From positions 1 through 64,000 of the forward strand of contig WIDE01000086.1 in the NCBI GenBank assembly GCA_015039315.1: a stretch of DNA of 64,000 nucleotides, in the 5' to 3' direction. The notes under the pieces were generated by a model. That model was not told the DNA's origin, did no database searches, and was given only the letters and a program-made list of their open reading frames with translations. This DNA is from Clavulina sp. PMI_390 (Eukaryota > Basidiomycota > Agaricomycetes > Cantharellales > Hydnaceae). Positions within the stretch are counted from its first letter, which is position 1. Every line of letters starts with the position of its first letter. Position numbers and translations under genes: made by a program. Positions 35,738 through 47,962 of this stretch are shown one piece after another.

Positions 35738-38489
35738 CTACTCCCACTCGTACGCAATATTCAATATGGATGGTGGGAATTTCAGCCAGGCCACATAAGC
35801 TGAAAAACGAGCGTCAAAGAGCTCTCGACCTCCTCCGTAGTAGACATTGTGAGCTATGCTTACTATCAGACAAGAATACCAAAGAGCCGAAATGTGAACA
35901 AGCACTTACCCCACCAAGCAGCACGGAGCCAGCGCTCAGCACGTACAATATTACCAAGCTTAATAAACATATGCGAGAGATACAGCATCGCACCAATGTG
36001 CACCTCTGGTTCAACCGTTTTAGGACAAACAGCAGTCTGAGAAAGCGGAAGCTTCTTGCGAGTTTCATTCAGGCCATTCCCTATGCCTGTGTCAACATCA
36101 CAGAACCCGGCAGTCGAGAGCGCCTCGAAACCATGTTTGATTGCTCGAGTAATCGCTGAATCAGCGTTCGTGCCGATGGCTGGAGAACTCGACAAGCGCT
36201 GAAGATTTTGATAGGCTGCGATGTGGAGCATCGATTGCTCAAACCGAAGCGTGCGATCGGCGCTGTAGGTGGATGCTATTTCTTTGATATGCTGGTCAAT
36301 CATTTTTTCAGCACGGCCTGCGTCAATGCTGCCAAAATTAGAGTTCTGCACCAAATCACTATATAGTGCATCGCGCTTTCCTGGAGCGCGCACATTATCA
36401 GCGCGATCAGCGACACAAAGTGAACAGTCGCACGGCCTCCCCTCCAGGAGCGCTAGGAGAAATTTTGTTCGTTGAGTAACAGAAATTGCGGTCACATATG
36501 GCACCGTAATTTCCATTCCCTTTGTGATGTCGTTCAGTGCTCGTATGACGAGAACATCTCCGAAGGTTGTCCAATGAGCATTTGGGTTGCAAGCGTGGTT
36601 GAAAAGAGAAGGTAGGGTGTATAAGGCGGCAGCCGATCGGTGCCCGAGATCATCTTCAGGTTTAGAGGGTGACCCAGGGAGACGGGCAGGACCTAACCCA
36701 TGCGGACAAAAGACGTTAAAAGACACAATTCCGGATATGCGTGTCGAGTTAATATCGACCGGCGTCGCGAAAGGTGTCGTAAGCTCGAGGTCAGAACGAA
36801 GTAGGGGAGAGTAGGCGCCAGAAGAGTGACGGTATTCTTTCCCTCCGTACAAGTCGTAGAGCTGGTTGACTCGCTCAGGACACCCATAGAGTCGATCAAT
36901 AACCCGATAGACGAGTCCGATGTGGCTGGTATCATCGTATTTGCCAGTGAGGAAATTGAACACGTTGATGGTTTCTCCCTTCGCAAGTTCTTCGGAGAAG
37001 ATTGAACCAAAAGGTTTAGCAACAACCTATCACAGATTTCAGAGTCTTGCAGCGGTCATAAATGAGGTGGAAGTTACCAAGAGTTCACCACATTTAATAT
37101 TTCGGGTGGCAACCACTCCCCGACCACCACCCCGACCAGTGATGGCTGTGATTTCGACTGGTCCAACAAACTCGGCAACATCGACAAACGGGATCTTTGC
37201 TTGGCCGGTTTGGTACATCGACAGCCAGTCATATTGGCCCGTCGACGCCTCCTGTAAGCGTTGCTGGCATTTGGCTGTCCAATTGGCAGCATCGGTAGCA
37301 TCCAGTAACTTGAAGCGCTCAAGGGCCACCTCATACCGCCCCAGCCCGTATTCTGCACTGGCTGCCCGATAAATTGCTTTCTTCCGAAGTGCGGAAGTAG
37401 GAAACTCAGCCAAAACGACCTCGCTGTCTTTCAGTGCAGCGACAAACCATCGAAGAGAAATGTACGCCTGAGCTCGGTTCAGAAGTAGCTCTGGGGACAG
37501 GGATGATTTCTGAATCGCAAGGGTCCAAAGTCGAGCCGCAGCAATCCAACGTCCCGCCTTATAGTGCTCTGCCCCTAGAGCCTTGAGTCGAAGCGCACTC
37601 TCCTGGTCGAAAGGATTGCGAGGGAGTGTACTATGCCAAGATGCTTGACGCGCGATAGGGTGACCACCGTGCACAGCGATGACATCTGAAGGGTTATCTA
37701 CTCTGATCATTGAGGGACCAGAAGTAGGGCTTTTAACCCAGGGTTCCCGAATCATCAGAACCTGACCGACAGGGAATATCGCATCAAGGGCAGGTCGTAG
37801 AGCCTGGAGTAGGCTTGGATAGTTGTAGACGGCAACAACAATCGCGGTTCCCATGGGGTCTTCAACTACAAAGTCCACTCCGATCTTTCGGTCTAGAAGT
37901 TACAGCCATGAGTCGAGGAGAAGAGATAGCGCAATCAGTTAATGATAGCCCACCCGCTTTGAGGATGACTCGACAGAGAAGGAAACGGCCCTGAAAATCA
38001 GTTAGCATATTCCGTGTAAGACAACTGATTATGATTGCCTATACCTTGTGGACATAGTGAGTCTCCATTTGCTTGATCAAGACTAGGAGAATGATTTGTG
38101 ATCTGTTCTCTAGATGGCGAAACGAGAAGAAGCATACCGGGACGGAGATCGGTCAGTGAAGTGGTAGAAAAGTTAACACGATGCCCGATGGTGGTCTGAA
38201 ACAGCATCACGCCTGCTTTACGTTGCATACTGCGCGCTCTTTCAGTCTCGATGCCCATGAGCAGAACTTGAGGGACTGGAGAGAGCTCGATAGGTGATCT
38301 GGGTTTGAGGCGTTCTTCATCCCATCTCTTTTGAGCGTCTGTGATACCTCGAGTGTCGAACGAAGATTCAGCTTCCTCTTCGGCTGAGGCCAGCGCAGAC
38401 GATGAGCTATTGGTGCGCAGGGAGGTATCGGCATTGAGTCCAAGGTGTCCCATGCGACCAAGAAATGACGAAAAGCTATTAGACTCCAT
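35738..38489 (-). CDS. TPR- and SET-domain protein, paralogue 3
   Basis: Third and most divergent copy, with the same gene plan. Start MESNSFSSFLGRM at 38489; the first exon ends in LTDLRP and joins VLIKQMETHYVHK; a 37-nt microexon gives GRFLLCRVILKA; then DRKIGVDFVVEDPMG and TPR helices (HYKAGRWIAAARLW, LLNRAQAYISLRWFVAALKD, IYRAASAEYGLGRYEVAL). The SET half has GGGRGVVATRNIKCGE, FNHACNPNAHW with the canonical NHxCxPN motif, MEITVPYV and CDCSLC. The last exon AHNVYYGGGRELFDARF ends with TAG at 35738. Unlike copies 1 and 2 it keeps the Pro in the motif, so it is the best candidate for an active methyltransferase. Divergent from the Rsm22 gene 280 bases away. Confidence 0.85.
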
Positions 38490-38768
38490 GGTAATGGTTC
38501 AGTGTTGGAATTGAGAGGGGAAGGAGGAATATCATGTGAGCGTTGAGGGCAAATATCAAAGTACCGCGCGGCAATCTTAAACGACTCGACATGAATCACG
38601 GCGATTGAAAATTTCCAGATAGATTTCCATTGTGCAGTATGACCAGACAATTATGGGTACGAAGGCTCTGCTCGGCAGCTGGTGGAGAGCAGCCACAAAC
38701 GAACGACAACGGGAATCGCGTGTCGGCGTCAACACATCCAAACACTGCCCTCAGCCTCCTCATCCTGC
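38490..38768. promoter_or_regulatory. Shared promoter region of SET copy 3 and Rsm22
   Basis: About 280 bases between two divergent start codons. Likely a bidirectional promoter by position; no specific site recognised. Confidence 0.4.
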
Positions 38769-41482
38769 ATGAAAACTGCCAGTGGACTTGTAAGAGTCGG
38801 GACACGTGTCATCTCCTCTCGGCAGTTTACTAGTCGAAATCTCTTGCATACCTCACGTCCACTTCAGGCAAATCCTGAACCCAGCGAAGGCCACCAGCTC
38901 GACCCCGCGCTGCAGCAGTTGCTACGAGATGTGGACTTCTCTCTTCTAAAGTCCGAAAAAGCTCGAGGGAAGCTTCCTATATCTCCAAACTCTCCCGTTG
39001 AGCTGGAATACTCGGAGGCTTCTCTCAACACATCACGTCCCGCCCCACGACGAGCCACAGAAGACGAGGCCGACGATGAACGAACCATTGAGGATGATAT
39101 CGATGCTTGGCACAATAGGGAAGAAAAGATGTCCACAGAAGCTCGGTTCGGGAGTCGATATATTGGACTCTCGTCCATCCCTGAAGAGCTTAATCAGGGC
39201 ATTACCACTCTGATTGCAGGTGATTATGCTCAGTCACTTTGCTAACCAATGGAGCACTCACTGATACCCTAAAATAACTTCGTAGGTTCTGACAAGCATC
39301 AGCTCCGTTCAGATGCGAAACGGCTTTTCCTCAAGCCTAGCTCACGTGAATCCTCATCCTTCGATAACGAGTGGACACTCGAGTTGCCCGGAAAGTTCAA
39401 GGAGAACCGGAAACGCAAGTCGGCCCGTGTCACACCTCGCGAAGCTCTCGCATTCACGGCCATTGCCATACCGGGTCAATTCGCCGCTGTGCAGAACGTC
39501 TTGCGAGAAACGAAGGGGCGGCTAGGGGATACCTGGGCCCAGAACGTTCAGGGCGTCATCGACTTTGGTAGTGGTACCGGTGTGGCCATGTGGTGAGTCT
39601 CAGTTATCATGTGCTCTCTGAAACACGAAACACTCACTAATGCCTCTTACCGGTGATAGGGCTACATTAACTGAGTTCCAAAAACCAGAAACCTTGCGCC
39701 TCTCAGAGCCCATCAATCCATCATCAACCACTGCCATTGGTGTCGCTGAACATGATGCCGAAGCTGGCCCAGGGGTGTCTTCTCTTGCTGAGAGCAGCAT
39801 TGAACACTATCTCCTACTTGAGAATCGTCGAGCTCTTTTGACCATCTCCAAGACTCTTACCAAAGGTCAGCCTGGGTCATCACCTTCTGCTTTGACTCTT
39901 AGCTCATGTGTCATACTGCGCCATGCTTGTAGACGTTTCCTTTGGGTCGACAAAGGTACACCAGGAGGACTTTTGGGGCGAGGTAGGTTACAGCAGCCTG
40001 GTGGCAATACACCTTCCTGTCTTTAACCCATTCTGAACCTCGGTAATGAACTTAGGAAGGAAAGAATGTTGGATCTCCCTCCGAAAACAATATCGCCATA
40101 ATGGCTTTCACCCTCACCGACCTTCCAACGGATCTGGCAAGAAAGCAAATGCTACGCGAACTGTGGAACACTGGCGCTGATACTATGGTATGCAGTCCGA
40201 AAGTATACTATCTACTCGAATCCTAATACTGAGTGCCCGACTCATAGATCGTCATCGATCATGCCACAGCAGATGGTTTCGCGCAAGTAGCAGCTGCAAG
40301 AGAGTATTTACTCAAGAAGGGCCAACAACCTCCGAAGACTGGTCACTCTATTATTGAGGTTGCGCCGGTGGAAACCGATTCTCAATCACTCTTGCCGGCA
40401 GAAAGTACTGAACCACCATCAATCGTGGGGTCGCATGTCGTAGCACCTGTAAGTTTTATGCACCCACCATATATGGAATTCCTCTAATGACAGTCCTTTT
40501 TCGTCCAGTGCCCACACGACGGCCCGTGCCCTCTCACCCTTCTGACAAAATCAACATCTTCCCTTCTCTCCACCCACTCCAAAACCTCTGCACCCCCAAG
40601 CTCGAACCCTGCCCATATCTGTTCCTTCTCTCAGCGCCTCGAGCGTCCTGCCTTCCTCCGTCTCACGAAACATGCCTCACGAGGACATGAATTCGCGCAA
40701 TATTCATATGTTGTTATCCGACGGGGCCCGCGGCCTGCTCCACCAAGCGACTCAGTGATGTGGGAAGCGGTCGAAAAGAAGAAATCCAAGTGGCAAGAGC
40801 GGCGTTCACGGAAGAAGGGTGTTCTAGTGGAAGAGGCGTCACCAGCGGCTGCACCTCCTCAATCCACATCTGTGCCGCATCCAGTAGCACAACAGCCCGC
40901 TAGTGATATCACTCTCACCCTCGAAACCACCTCGTTGGATTCCCCAGCACATGTGCGCCGCGTTTCTCGACATTGGTTATCGGATGCTCCGCCTCGCGAG
41001 ATGGAGGACATCCGAGCGGAAAGCTACTACTGGCCTCGGATTTTGCAGACTCCGTTGAAGCGCAGTGGACATGTGATCCTTGAGACGTGCACTAAAGAGG
41101 GTGAGCATCGATCTTTGTTATGATCCTTCTCACTACACGCTGATCGTTTCTTTTTCTGCGTGTTACATCGATATTGATTTATATAGGCAATATTGCTAGG
41201 CATACGATCCCGAAGTCACAAGGGAAGCAGCACTACTACGACGCGCGAAAAGCCAAATGGGGTGATGCTTTCCCTTGGGAGAGCAAGAATGGCGCGGACA
41301 TCCGCAAGCGTGGCCGAGCAGCCACTCAATTACCTACAGCTTCGGGCGAGCCCGAAGAAAATGTGGCTCCGGTCAAAGGAGGGGAGGAGCCGAGCGATGA
41401 TACCCTCATGGAGGACTTGGAGGGCGAGTGGGAGTTGTCGTTTGGGGAGGATGGGAAACCGAAGATGACTCGAGTAGGTTGA
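38769..41482 (+). CDS. RSM22: Mitochondrial ribosome small-subunit assembly protein Rsm22 (METTL17 family)
   Basis: Methyltransferase-like factor that binds the mitochondrial small ribosomal subunit. Start at 38769 (MKTASGLVRVGTRVISSRQF) gives an Arg/Ser-rich mitochondrial presequence. Landmarks: ARVTPREALAFTAIAIPGQFA, the SAM-type motif VIDFGSGTGVAMW before an intron at 39595, NRRALLTISKTL, then IVIDHATADGF, VAPCPHDGPCPL with the Cys cluster characteristic of the family (METTL17 is reported to bind an Fe-S cluster), RLTKHA...HEFAQYSYVVIRRG, and PLKRSGHVILETCT. Seven or so exons. The Lys/Arg-rich segment KKKSKWQERRSRKKG and the acidic end (MEDLEGEWELSFGEDG) are species-variable. Confidence 0.88.
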
Positions 41483-41743
41483 ACTTCCTGAGGGAGGGAG
41501 TTGCTGAGATGCTGTCAGCAATAATTTGACATATTTTCGTTATAATTCTGTTTACACACCTACTTTACGGCGTATTATAGCACATCCCTGTATATCTATA
41601 TCACCCCTGCTCAATGCCTCCCTCCCGTCTGCTGTGACAAAGTGACGCCCTAAGCCGCCACATTCAGAGTCTCACTCGGCCACCACGTCGCCCACAGAGC
41701 TGGAACTAACACCCCCGAATAAAAGACAAGATTTATCAACATC

Positions 41744-43303
41744 ATGTACTTTCCTGAGGAGTTGTGGCTTTTGATTGCGGCAAATTTAGATGGAGTAGAG
41801 GCCACTCGATTGTCCATGGTCTGCTCCTTTGCTTGCACAATCTTGCTCACGATCATCGCGAAAGCAGAGTCGCTAAATACCTTTCTTGTTTGGCTTGCAT
41901 TAGGTCTCTAAATTTCTCCATGCGCTGGTTTCCAGAAGCCGTGCGCTTTGGCTTAATATCGTCCGCGCCAGACCTTTGCGGGAGAACGTACCTGAGTGGC
42001 TTTTCGCAACGGAAGAGATGGATGTCAATGCTCTAATGAGACTCGCCACTCGAACCGATCGCCATATCATCAATGCACCTCCGGAGGCGTCCCAACTTGC
42101 GCCAGGGTCGTTGGTCGCAGTAACCTTTTGCGACCACGTACAAGATTCATCAGCTGATCGGGTCAATCCGTCTCTTCAGTCTAAAGCCCGTGATATACAG
42201 CTTCTACGTGGCGGACGCTGGGTTATTGGAGTTCTACAGAACGATTCCATCAATGAAAAATCTATTCTCTGTTGGGATACGCTGGCCCACGATGAGCATT
42301 CAATTTGCTATGCAGTTGCTCAGCTGCCCGTTTTGGACACTTTCCCTCCCAGAGATGATGGGTATCTCAGGATTGCGGCTCTCGACTACTCAGCAGAGCC
42401 CAGCTGTGTCCGCATCCTGCTGCTAAACGACGATATCATGTCGGACGCCGCTGTGATCTCTCTTGCCTTGAATCCCGGTTCTGGATCTTTGAGACCCGTT
42501 TTCACTCTCATTGGCCACAAATTACTGGCGTTTCCCTTTTGCGCTAATGGCACGGCGATGAACGGTGATTGGGTGATGCATAACTCACCAGATTACATCA
42601 CGCTATGGAACTGGAAAAGGAATAACATTTATCAGCACTCCCAAGACGCTGTCAAACATCAATACTTCTTGTTTCCAGATGGGTCAATTGTGGCTCATCA
42701 TGAGAAAATTCAGCCACCTCCCAAACGTGACATGCTGCTCGTTATGCTCACAACCTTCACACCTGGCGTTCTGGACGAATCCGCCTCTGTGACTGAGCCG
42801 ATCGCCATGATTGTCTCGCCCACAGTCACTCTGGAAGTGTGCGCACCTTATGACATTAAGCAACGCGACCCAGCTTCTTACCAAGGCGATCTGACTCATG
42901 TTGAAGGGAAGTACATTCTCCTCTCTTGCTGGGCAATATAGCCCATATATTCGTTGCCAGGTCTCCCCAAGGAGAATTCCATGTTTCGGATGTTCTTTGG
43001 CGCCATAGTCGCTCTTCCCTCTCGCGATTGGCGCCTGATCTCACAAAAGCTCTATGGCGTAATTATTCCAACATTGAGATCCAAAAAAGCGCGGATTCAG
43101 ATCAACTGGAAGCGTGGCTTTTTGGTGTTGGGACATATGCGCCCTTATTCGTCCGGTGTCGACGTTTGTGCACGGTATCTTGGATGCCACCTACTGCACC
43201 GCTTCCACGATTTCAGGTTCGCGGAAGATGTACGATTTCAGGGACACATGGGTTTGTTGAAAGTTGATCAGGGGTTCCTTTCTTCGTTCTTCGCCTTGAT
43301 TGA
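41744..43303 (+). pseudogene. F-box paralogue A, broken by frameshift and early stop
   Basis: Start MYFPEELWLLIAANLDGVEATRLSM, intron 41819-41903, then VSKFLHALVSRSRALWLNIV: an F-box followed by a beta-rich C-terminal region (WVIGVLQ, ILCWDTLAHDE, WVMHNSPDYITLWNWK). Aligned with paralogue B the frame is lost by one missing base near 42918-42925 (GKYILLSCWAI then stop), after which the other frame continues NIAHIFVARSPQGEFHVSDV. A second lesion, TGA at 43265-43267, precedes the expected FVLRLD end at 43303. As read, the gene makes a protein cut at about two thirds. A sequencing error could explain the frameshift but not both lesions easily. Confidence 0.8.
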
Positions 43304-44560
43304 GAATCTCTGAGCTCGTAGCATGACTGGTGCATTCTCAGTATCCTCTCACCAAACCATGTTAGATTCAATATATAGACAGCATATCTGCGTTACAATA
43401 GGAGACGAGCGGAAATGAGAATTGGAAGATTAGCCAAGCGATGCGGCTTAGTATGACATCCTATCCTGCGGCTTGGAGGATAGTGAAAACCCTCATACAG
43501 ATATCTAATCGATCACGACACGAAGTGTGGAAGGAAGGTCAATCTACAGCTCCTGGTGTCTTTTGGATGAAGTCTGACTCATAATTCGGACACGTGCGGA
43601 GTATAGATAAGTTGTTGAATATCATACCAGCTCCCACGGTATCGTTTCTCATCGCTGGTTGGCTGGTGGGTTTTGGGAAGCTTACAAGTCTGAGCAGCGT
43701 TCCTTCGGACGATCGGACCGCGAGCCTCACGATAGCGTTCATCTGCTCTCTCAAAACACCACCATTAGGATATGCAATGAGCCTATTATCGAGCCCCCGT
43801 AGTGGACCTTATCGGGTGATAGAAGAGTTGGCGTAAACCCCATCTCACACAATGCGCTATACAAATTGTACAATCAGGCTACGGTGCCTTCAGCTATTTT
43901 GAGGAGGTTGAGTAATCACATGGATAGGGTGGGAAACCGTGGAGGCCGATGATCTGAACTCTGAAGCGAGAAGGAGAATTTTATTCATCTCTGCTAAGGT
44001 TCAACGTATCCAAGAGTCTTCCTTCGGTAAATCACACAGCAGAGCTTCATAGGAAGTAACTCCGGATCTCAAAATCTCCGTAGGCTTGACCAAATTGGTG
44101 ACGGCGGGTACCTATGCTATTCATGCTCGCATGACTCGGAGGTCGATTGCTTTTTCCCTACCATGAAAGTGATGGCGCGCCTAGAGTCTTGAATTTTAGT
44201 CGCAGAATGGTGAGGCGGAATGATTTATTCTCCGTTCATACGATACCAAAAGTCAACGACTGCTCCAGCTTAGGGTGAGTCTGAGGCTCTAAGCGACAAA
44301 GCTGCATTCCAATAGAGCGTCGGACGATGATTCGTGAAAGCTTGATATTAGATGCACAGGTTCATCACACGTAGAGTGATTTTAATTCGCCCTTGAGCAT
44401 GATTCATGAGCCTAGGGCTGAAATTAGCTCTCGAAGATAGGTAACAGTCGGGGGTTCGGCGCTTGCCGCCGCTACCGATAACACATCACCAGGTTTATAG
44501 TTAATCACCATCTGCTTTGAGATCGAAGCAACCCGAGACTCGGAGAAACGCACAAATACC
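43304..44560. other. 1.25 kb between F-box paralogues A and B
   Basis: No convincing gene. Short open frames (43539-43754, 43594-43836) carry no recognised domain. Holds the 3' flank of paralogue A and the promoter of paralogue B. Confidence 0.4.
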
Positions 44561-46111
44561 ATGGCTCTACCTCGAGAGCTATGGGTTTGCATTGCGGAGA
44601 ATCTGGACGCCATGCAAGTTGCCCGATTGTCTATGGTTCGCTACTTTGCTTGCATCCTCCTGCCTTGATCACGAGTGCACAATTGTTGAGTCACATTTAA
44701 AATTCTATAGGTCTCTAAAGCACTGAACACACTGGTTTACGGAAGTCGAGCACTTTGGCTCAACATTTTCCGCACGAGGCTCCTGCGGGAGAAGGTTCCT
44801 GAATGGCTTTTCGCAATGGAAGATTTGGACGTGAAAGCCCTAATAAAACTTGCCACCCGAACATATCGCGATATTATCATCCCAACGCCTAGCTCGTCAA
44901 GCCTTACGAAGGGATCGCTGATTGCACTGACCTTGTGCGACAGTACGCGGGACTCAATAAGCGATCACGCCAATCTGATCCTTGCGTCTGACATCATCGA
45001 GACCTATCTTCTTCGAGGCGGACGTTGGGCTATTGGGATCCGAGAGAACGATAGCCGCACTGAAAAGTCTATCCTTTGTTGGGATACGCTTGCCCAGGAT
45101 GAGGATTCATTTTGCTACGCAGTGACTCAGTTGCTCGTCTCGGACATTTTGCCTTCTAGAGATGATTATGAACACTTGAAGATCGCGGCTCTGGACTACT
45201 CAGCAGGGCTTAACTGCATCCATATCTTGTTACTAGATCAAAACATCACGTCGGACATTGCGGTGATCTCTCTTGCCTTGGATCCCAGGTCTGGGCCTTC
45301 GACACCGATGTTTACTTCCATCCGCTCTACATCGTATCCGTCCTGGACCGAATCCATAGAGATGAATGGTGACTGGGTCATGCAAGTCTCGTCGGATCTC
45401 ATCATGCTCTGGAACTGGAAAAAGAATACTTTTTTTCAATACTTCCATGACCCTGATGTCGAGTCAAAATACTTCTTGTTTCCGGATGGGCTACTTGTAG
45501 CTCATCATGAAAAAATTTACCAGAATATCCTCGGCCACACAATATTCATTGTGCTCTTTACCCTACGTCCCTGCGCTCTAGATGGCTCCAATTCTGTGGC
45601 TGATCCGGCCGAGGTGATTGCCTCTCCCACTGTCACTCTGAGGCTTCCTGTACCATATGACCTCAGTCAATACAATCTAACTTCTCACCATGGTGCTCTA
45701 AGTCGTGTCGGAGGGGAATATGTTCTCCCCCTCCTGCTAGGCAATATCGCCCACGTGTTTGTTGCCATGTCACCCCAAGGAGAATTTCGTGTTTCAGATG
45801 TCCAGTGGTTCCAGAATCGTTCCTTGCTCCCACGATTAGCCCATGAGCTTACAACAGCTCTATGGGATAACTATTCCAAGATCGAGATAGAAAAACGCGT
45901 CAATTCAGGCCAACTGGAGGTCTGGATTTCTGGGATAGAGGCGCACACTCCAGCATTTGTCCGGCGTCGACGTTTGTGCGCTGTATCCTGGATGCCATCA
46001 AGTTTACAACCTCCACAGTTTCAAGTTCGCGGACTGTGCGTAATTTCAGGGACATTCGGGTTCGTTGAACGGTCTTCGGAGCTTCCACTTTTCATTCTTC
46101 GTCTTGATTGA
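44561..46111 (+). CDS. F-box protein, paralogue B
   Basis: Two exons (44561-44635 and 44711-46111) give 491 residues. The N-terminus MALPRELWVCIAENLDAMQVARLSM joined to VSKALNTLVYGSRALWLNIF is a compact F-box at the very start of the protein. Downstream is a long region without LRRs, with repeated strand-like blocks (LRGGRWAIGIREND, SILCWDTLAQDEDS, WVMQVSSDLIMLWNWKK, KYFLFPDGLLVAHHEK, GNIAHVFVAMSPQGEF) that suggests a beta-propeller-like substrate domain; that fold is inferred from the repeated W/G-rich strands. Likely an SCF substrate receptor. Intact, and the reference for judging the decay of paralogue A. Confidence 0.82.
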
Positions 46112-46303
46112 GAAGACTTCGAGCTCGCAGTGCGAGGCGGTGTGTAGCACGTCATTGGGCAGGGTGCTAGCTCGATGACTAGGGAAATATATAAATGGAT
46201 TTGAAATGCTGTGGAAGAATCCTAAGAGCCAGTCATCCTTATATTATGTATGAATTGCAAGATCATCAGCCAAAGCTGATGTCGCTTATTGATTTCGGAG
46301 TCA

Positions 46304-47683
46304 TGTTCGTTTGTTCACTCTTTGCCCAGTCATGTATGTTATGCTGTTCCTCCTCTCTTGTACTGTATTAATCAATGGCCTCTCAGGCACTCGGGGCCCG
46401 ATGACGTAGCGCTTTTTGATCTGCTACCTGACGAGCTACTCGCTGAGATCTTCGAACACTTGGCTTGCATAGGTCCAGTCAAATCGCGCCACCTCAGCGC
46501 GATTAGATCGCAGCAACTGAACAATTTGGGGTCCATTTACTCGGTGTCCTCTCGTTGGCGAGACATCGCCAATGGAACGCCCAAACTATGGACTTGTATC
46601 ATCATCACAGCGGACACTCTCACGAAGGGAGTTGAAGTCGGGCGCTCGATCACCTCAGCCTTCATTGAGCGGTCAAGAAACAGGCTAATAGACATCTATC
46701 TATCCATGCCAATCGACAAAGATAACCTATATGAAGAGCTCATTGAGGTCTATGGGCCCATCAGATCCCACATGCAGAGATGCTTGTCGTTTAGTTGTGA
46801 CATAGCCGGGCAAGGAATCATCTCATTGCTATTCCCCTTCATCGGTCCTACCCCTCATCTCTCCAAGCTTGAGATCATAGGGCATAACATTATAAGCGCG
46901 GATTCTCCCCCCATAACTATCTTTTCCGAGCCTTCATCCCTGGCCGCCTTGAAGGAAGTGATATTGATGGATGTACCTATCGCCCCACTCCCTGAAAACT
47001 CGATTGACGAGTTAAAAATCATCTTTATGGGAGCTTCTATCCCGTGGAGCAAGGAATTGATTGCATGTTCGACCAAGCTTACTGTCCTGACAGTTTTGGG
47101 CAGTGACGTACTCGAAACACTCCCTCCCTCCCCGCTCGCCCTCCCTAACCTGAAATTCATCCGCCACACTTTCCATCCCCTCGCCTCTTCTCTCTACGCC
47201 CCTCTCTTGGAAGACATATATTGGGGCTCGGCGTTACTGAGCGGGCCTTCGGCGTACAGTGAAGGTTACTTCCCTTTCGTTAAAAGACTCCACCTCAACC
47301 GACCACGCTCGTATAGCCGAGATGACCCATCACCTCGAAAGCTGAACTTCCCACGGCTTGCTGAAGTCGTGCTTGACAAGACGCAAGAAGCTAGCTCTGT
47401 TCTTCGCGCATTGCTGCTTCCGCACACGCTAGGGCCCAAGATGCATCCATCGAAAGGAACCCCCGATAAACCTCCTTACCCAGCCCTCCGAGTAATCATT
47501 CTAATGACCACGGAAGAGCAGAATCCGTTGGCATTATTCAGCACGTTAATGGACGTCTTTGAACTGTATCCGAATGCCTGCCTTTGTTATAATCCACTCA
47601 ATACCTCCCCAAAGGGGCATGAGTCGTTTTGGGGTAATCTGAAAAAGCGATATAACAAGAGGGTCTTCGCACTTGGAAAATAA
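46304..47683 (+). CDS. F-box protein, unrelated to its F-box neighbours
   Basis: F-box of the type common in agaricomycetes: LFDLLPDELLAEIFEHLACI, a spacer, then LGSIYSVSSRWRDIANGTPKLWTCIII. The C-terminal part has LRR-like strands (TPHLSKLEIIGHNI, LAALKEVILMDVPI, TKLTVLTVLGSDVL, LPNLKFIRHTF). Ends KKRYNKRVFALGK. The start is unsure: the frame is open upstream without ATG, and a short first exon beginning at the ATG near 46304 with an intron ending at CTCTCAG (46385) is possible but its donor is weak. It sits inside the A-B-C paralogue cluster but belongs to a different F-box subfamily, closer in layout to the gene at 13243. Confidence 0.72.
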   Translation, partial: CSFVHSLPSHVCYAVPPLLYCINQWPLRHSGPDDVALFDLLPDELLAEIFEHLACIGPVKSRHLSAIRSQQLNNLGSIYSVSSRWRDIANGTPKLWTCIIITADTLTKGVEVGRSITSAFIERSRNRLIDIYLSMPIDKDNLYEELIEVYGPIRSHMQRCLSFSCDIAGQGIISLLFPFIGPTPHLSKLEIIGHNIISADSPPITIFSEPSSLAALKEVILMDVPIAPLPENSIDELKIIFMGASIPWSKELIACSTKLTVLTVLGSDVLETLPPSPLALPNLKFIRHTFHPLASSLYAPLLEDIYWGSALLSGPSAYSEGYFPFVKRLHLNRPRSYSRDDPSPRKLNFPRLAEVVLDKTQEASSVLRALLLPHTLGPKMHPSKGTPDKPPYPALRVIILMTTEEQNPLALFSTLMDVFELYPNACLCYNPLNTSPKGHESFWGNLKKRYNKRVFALGK

Positions 47684-47962
47684 GCGAATCTCTGGAAATA
47701 TATAGATCTAGTACTTATTATGGTTTTGTGGGTGGAATGACCCGTAAATTTTGTAAGGTATATGCGTTCGTAGCACAAAGCAGATTGCTGGTTAGCTGTA
47801 AGGACCTTGAGCAGGATTATGTGCGCCCCCAGGACGAGGTGGCACCATCTGATGACGTTGAATGAGATAATTAATGTCGTGGACGTTGGCACATCGTCAT
47901 GCGTGTAATAGCAGAGCGATGTTCCGGAGCCGGATGGGGAACGTTGTTCGAATGCCAAAGCT

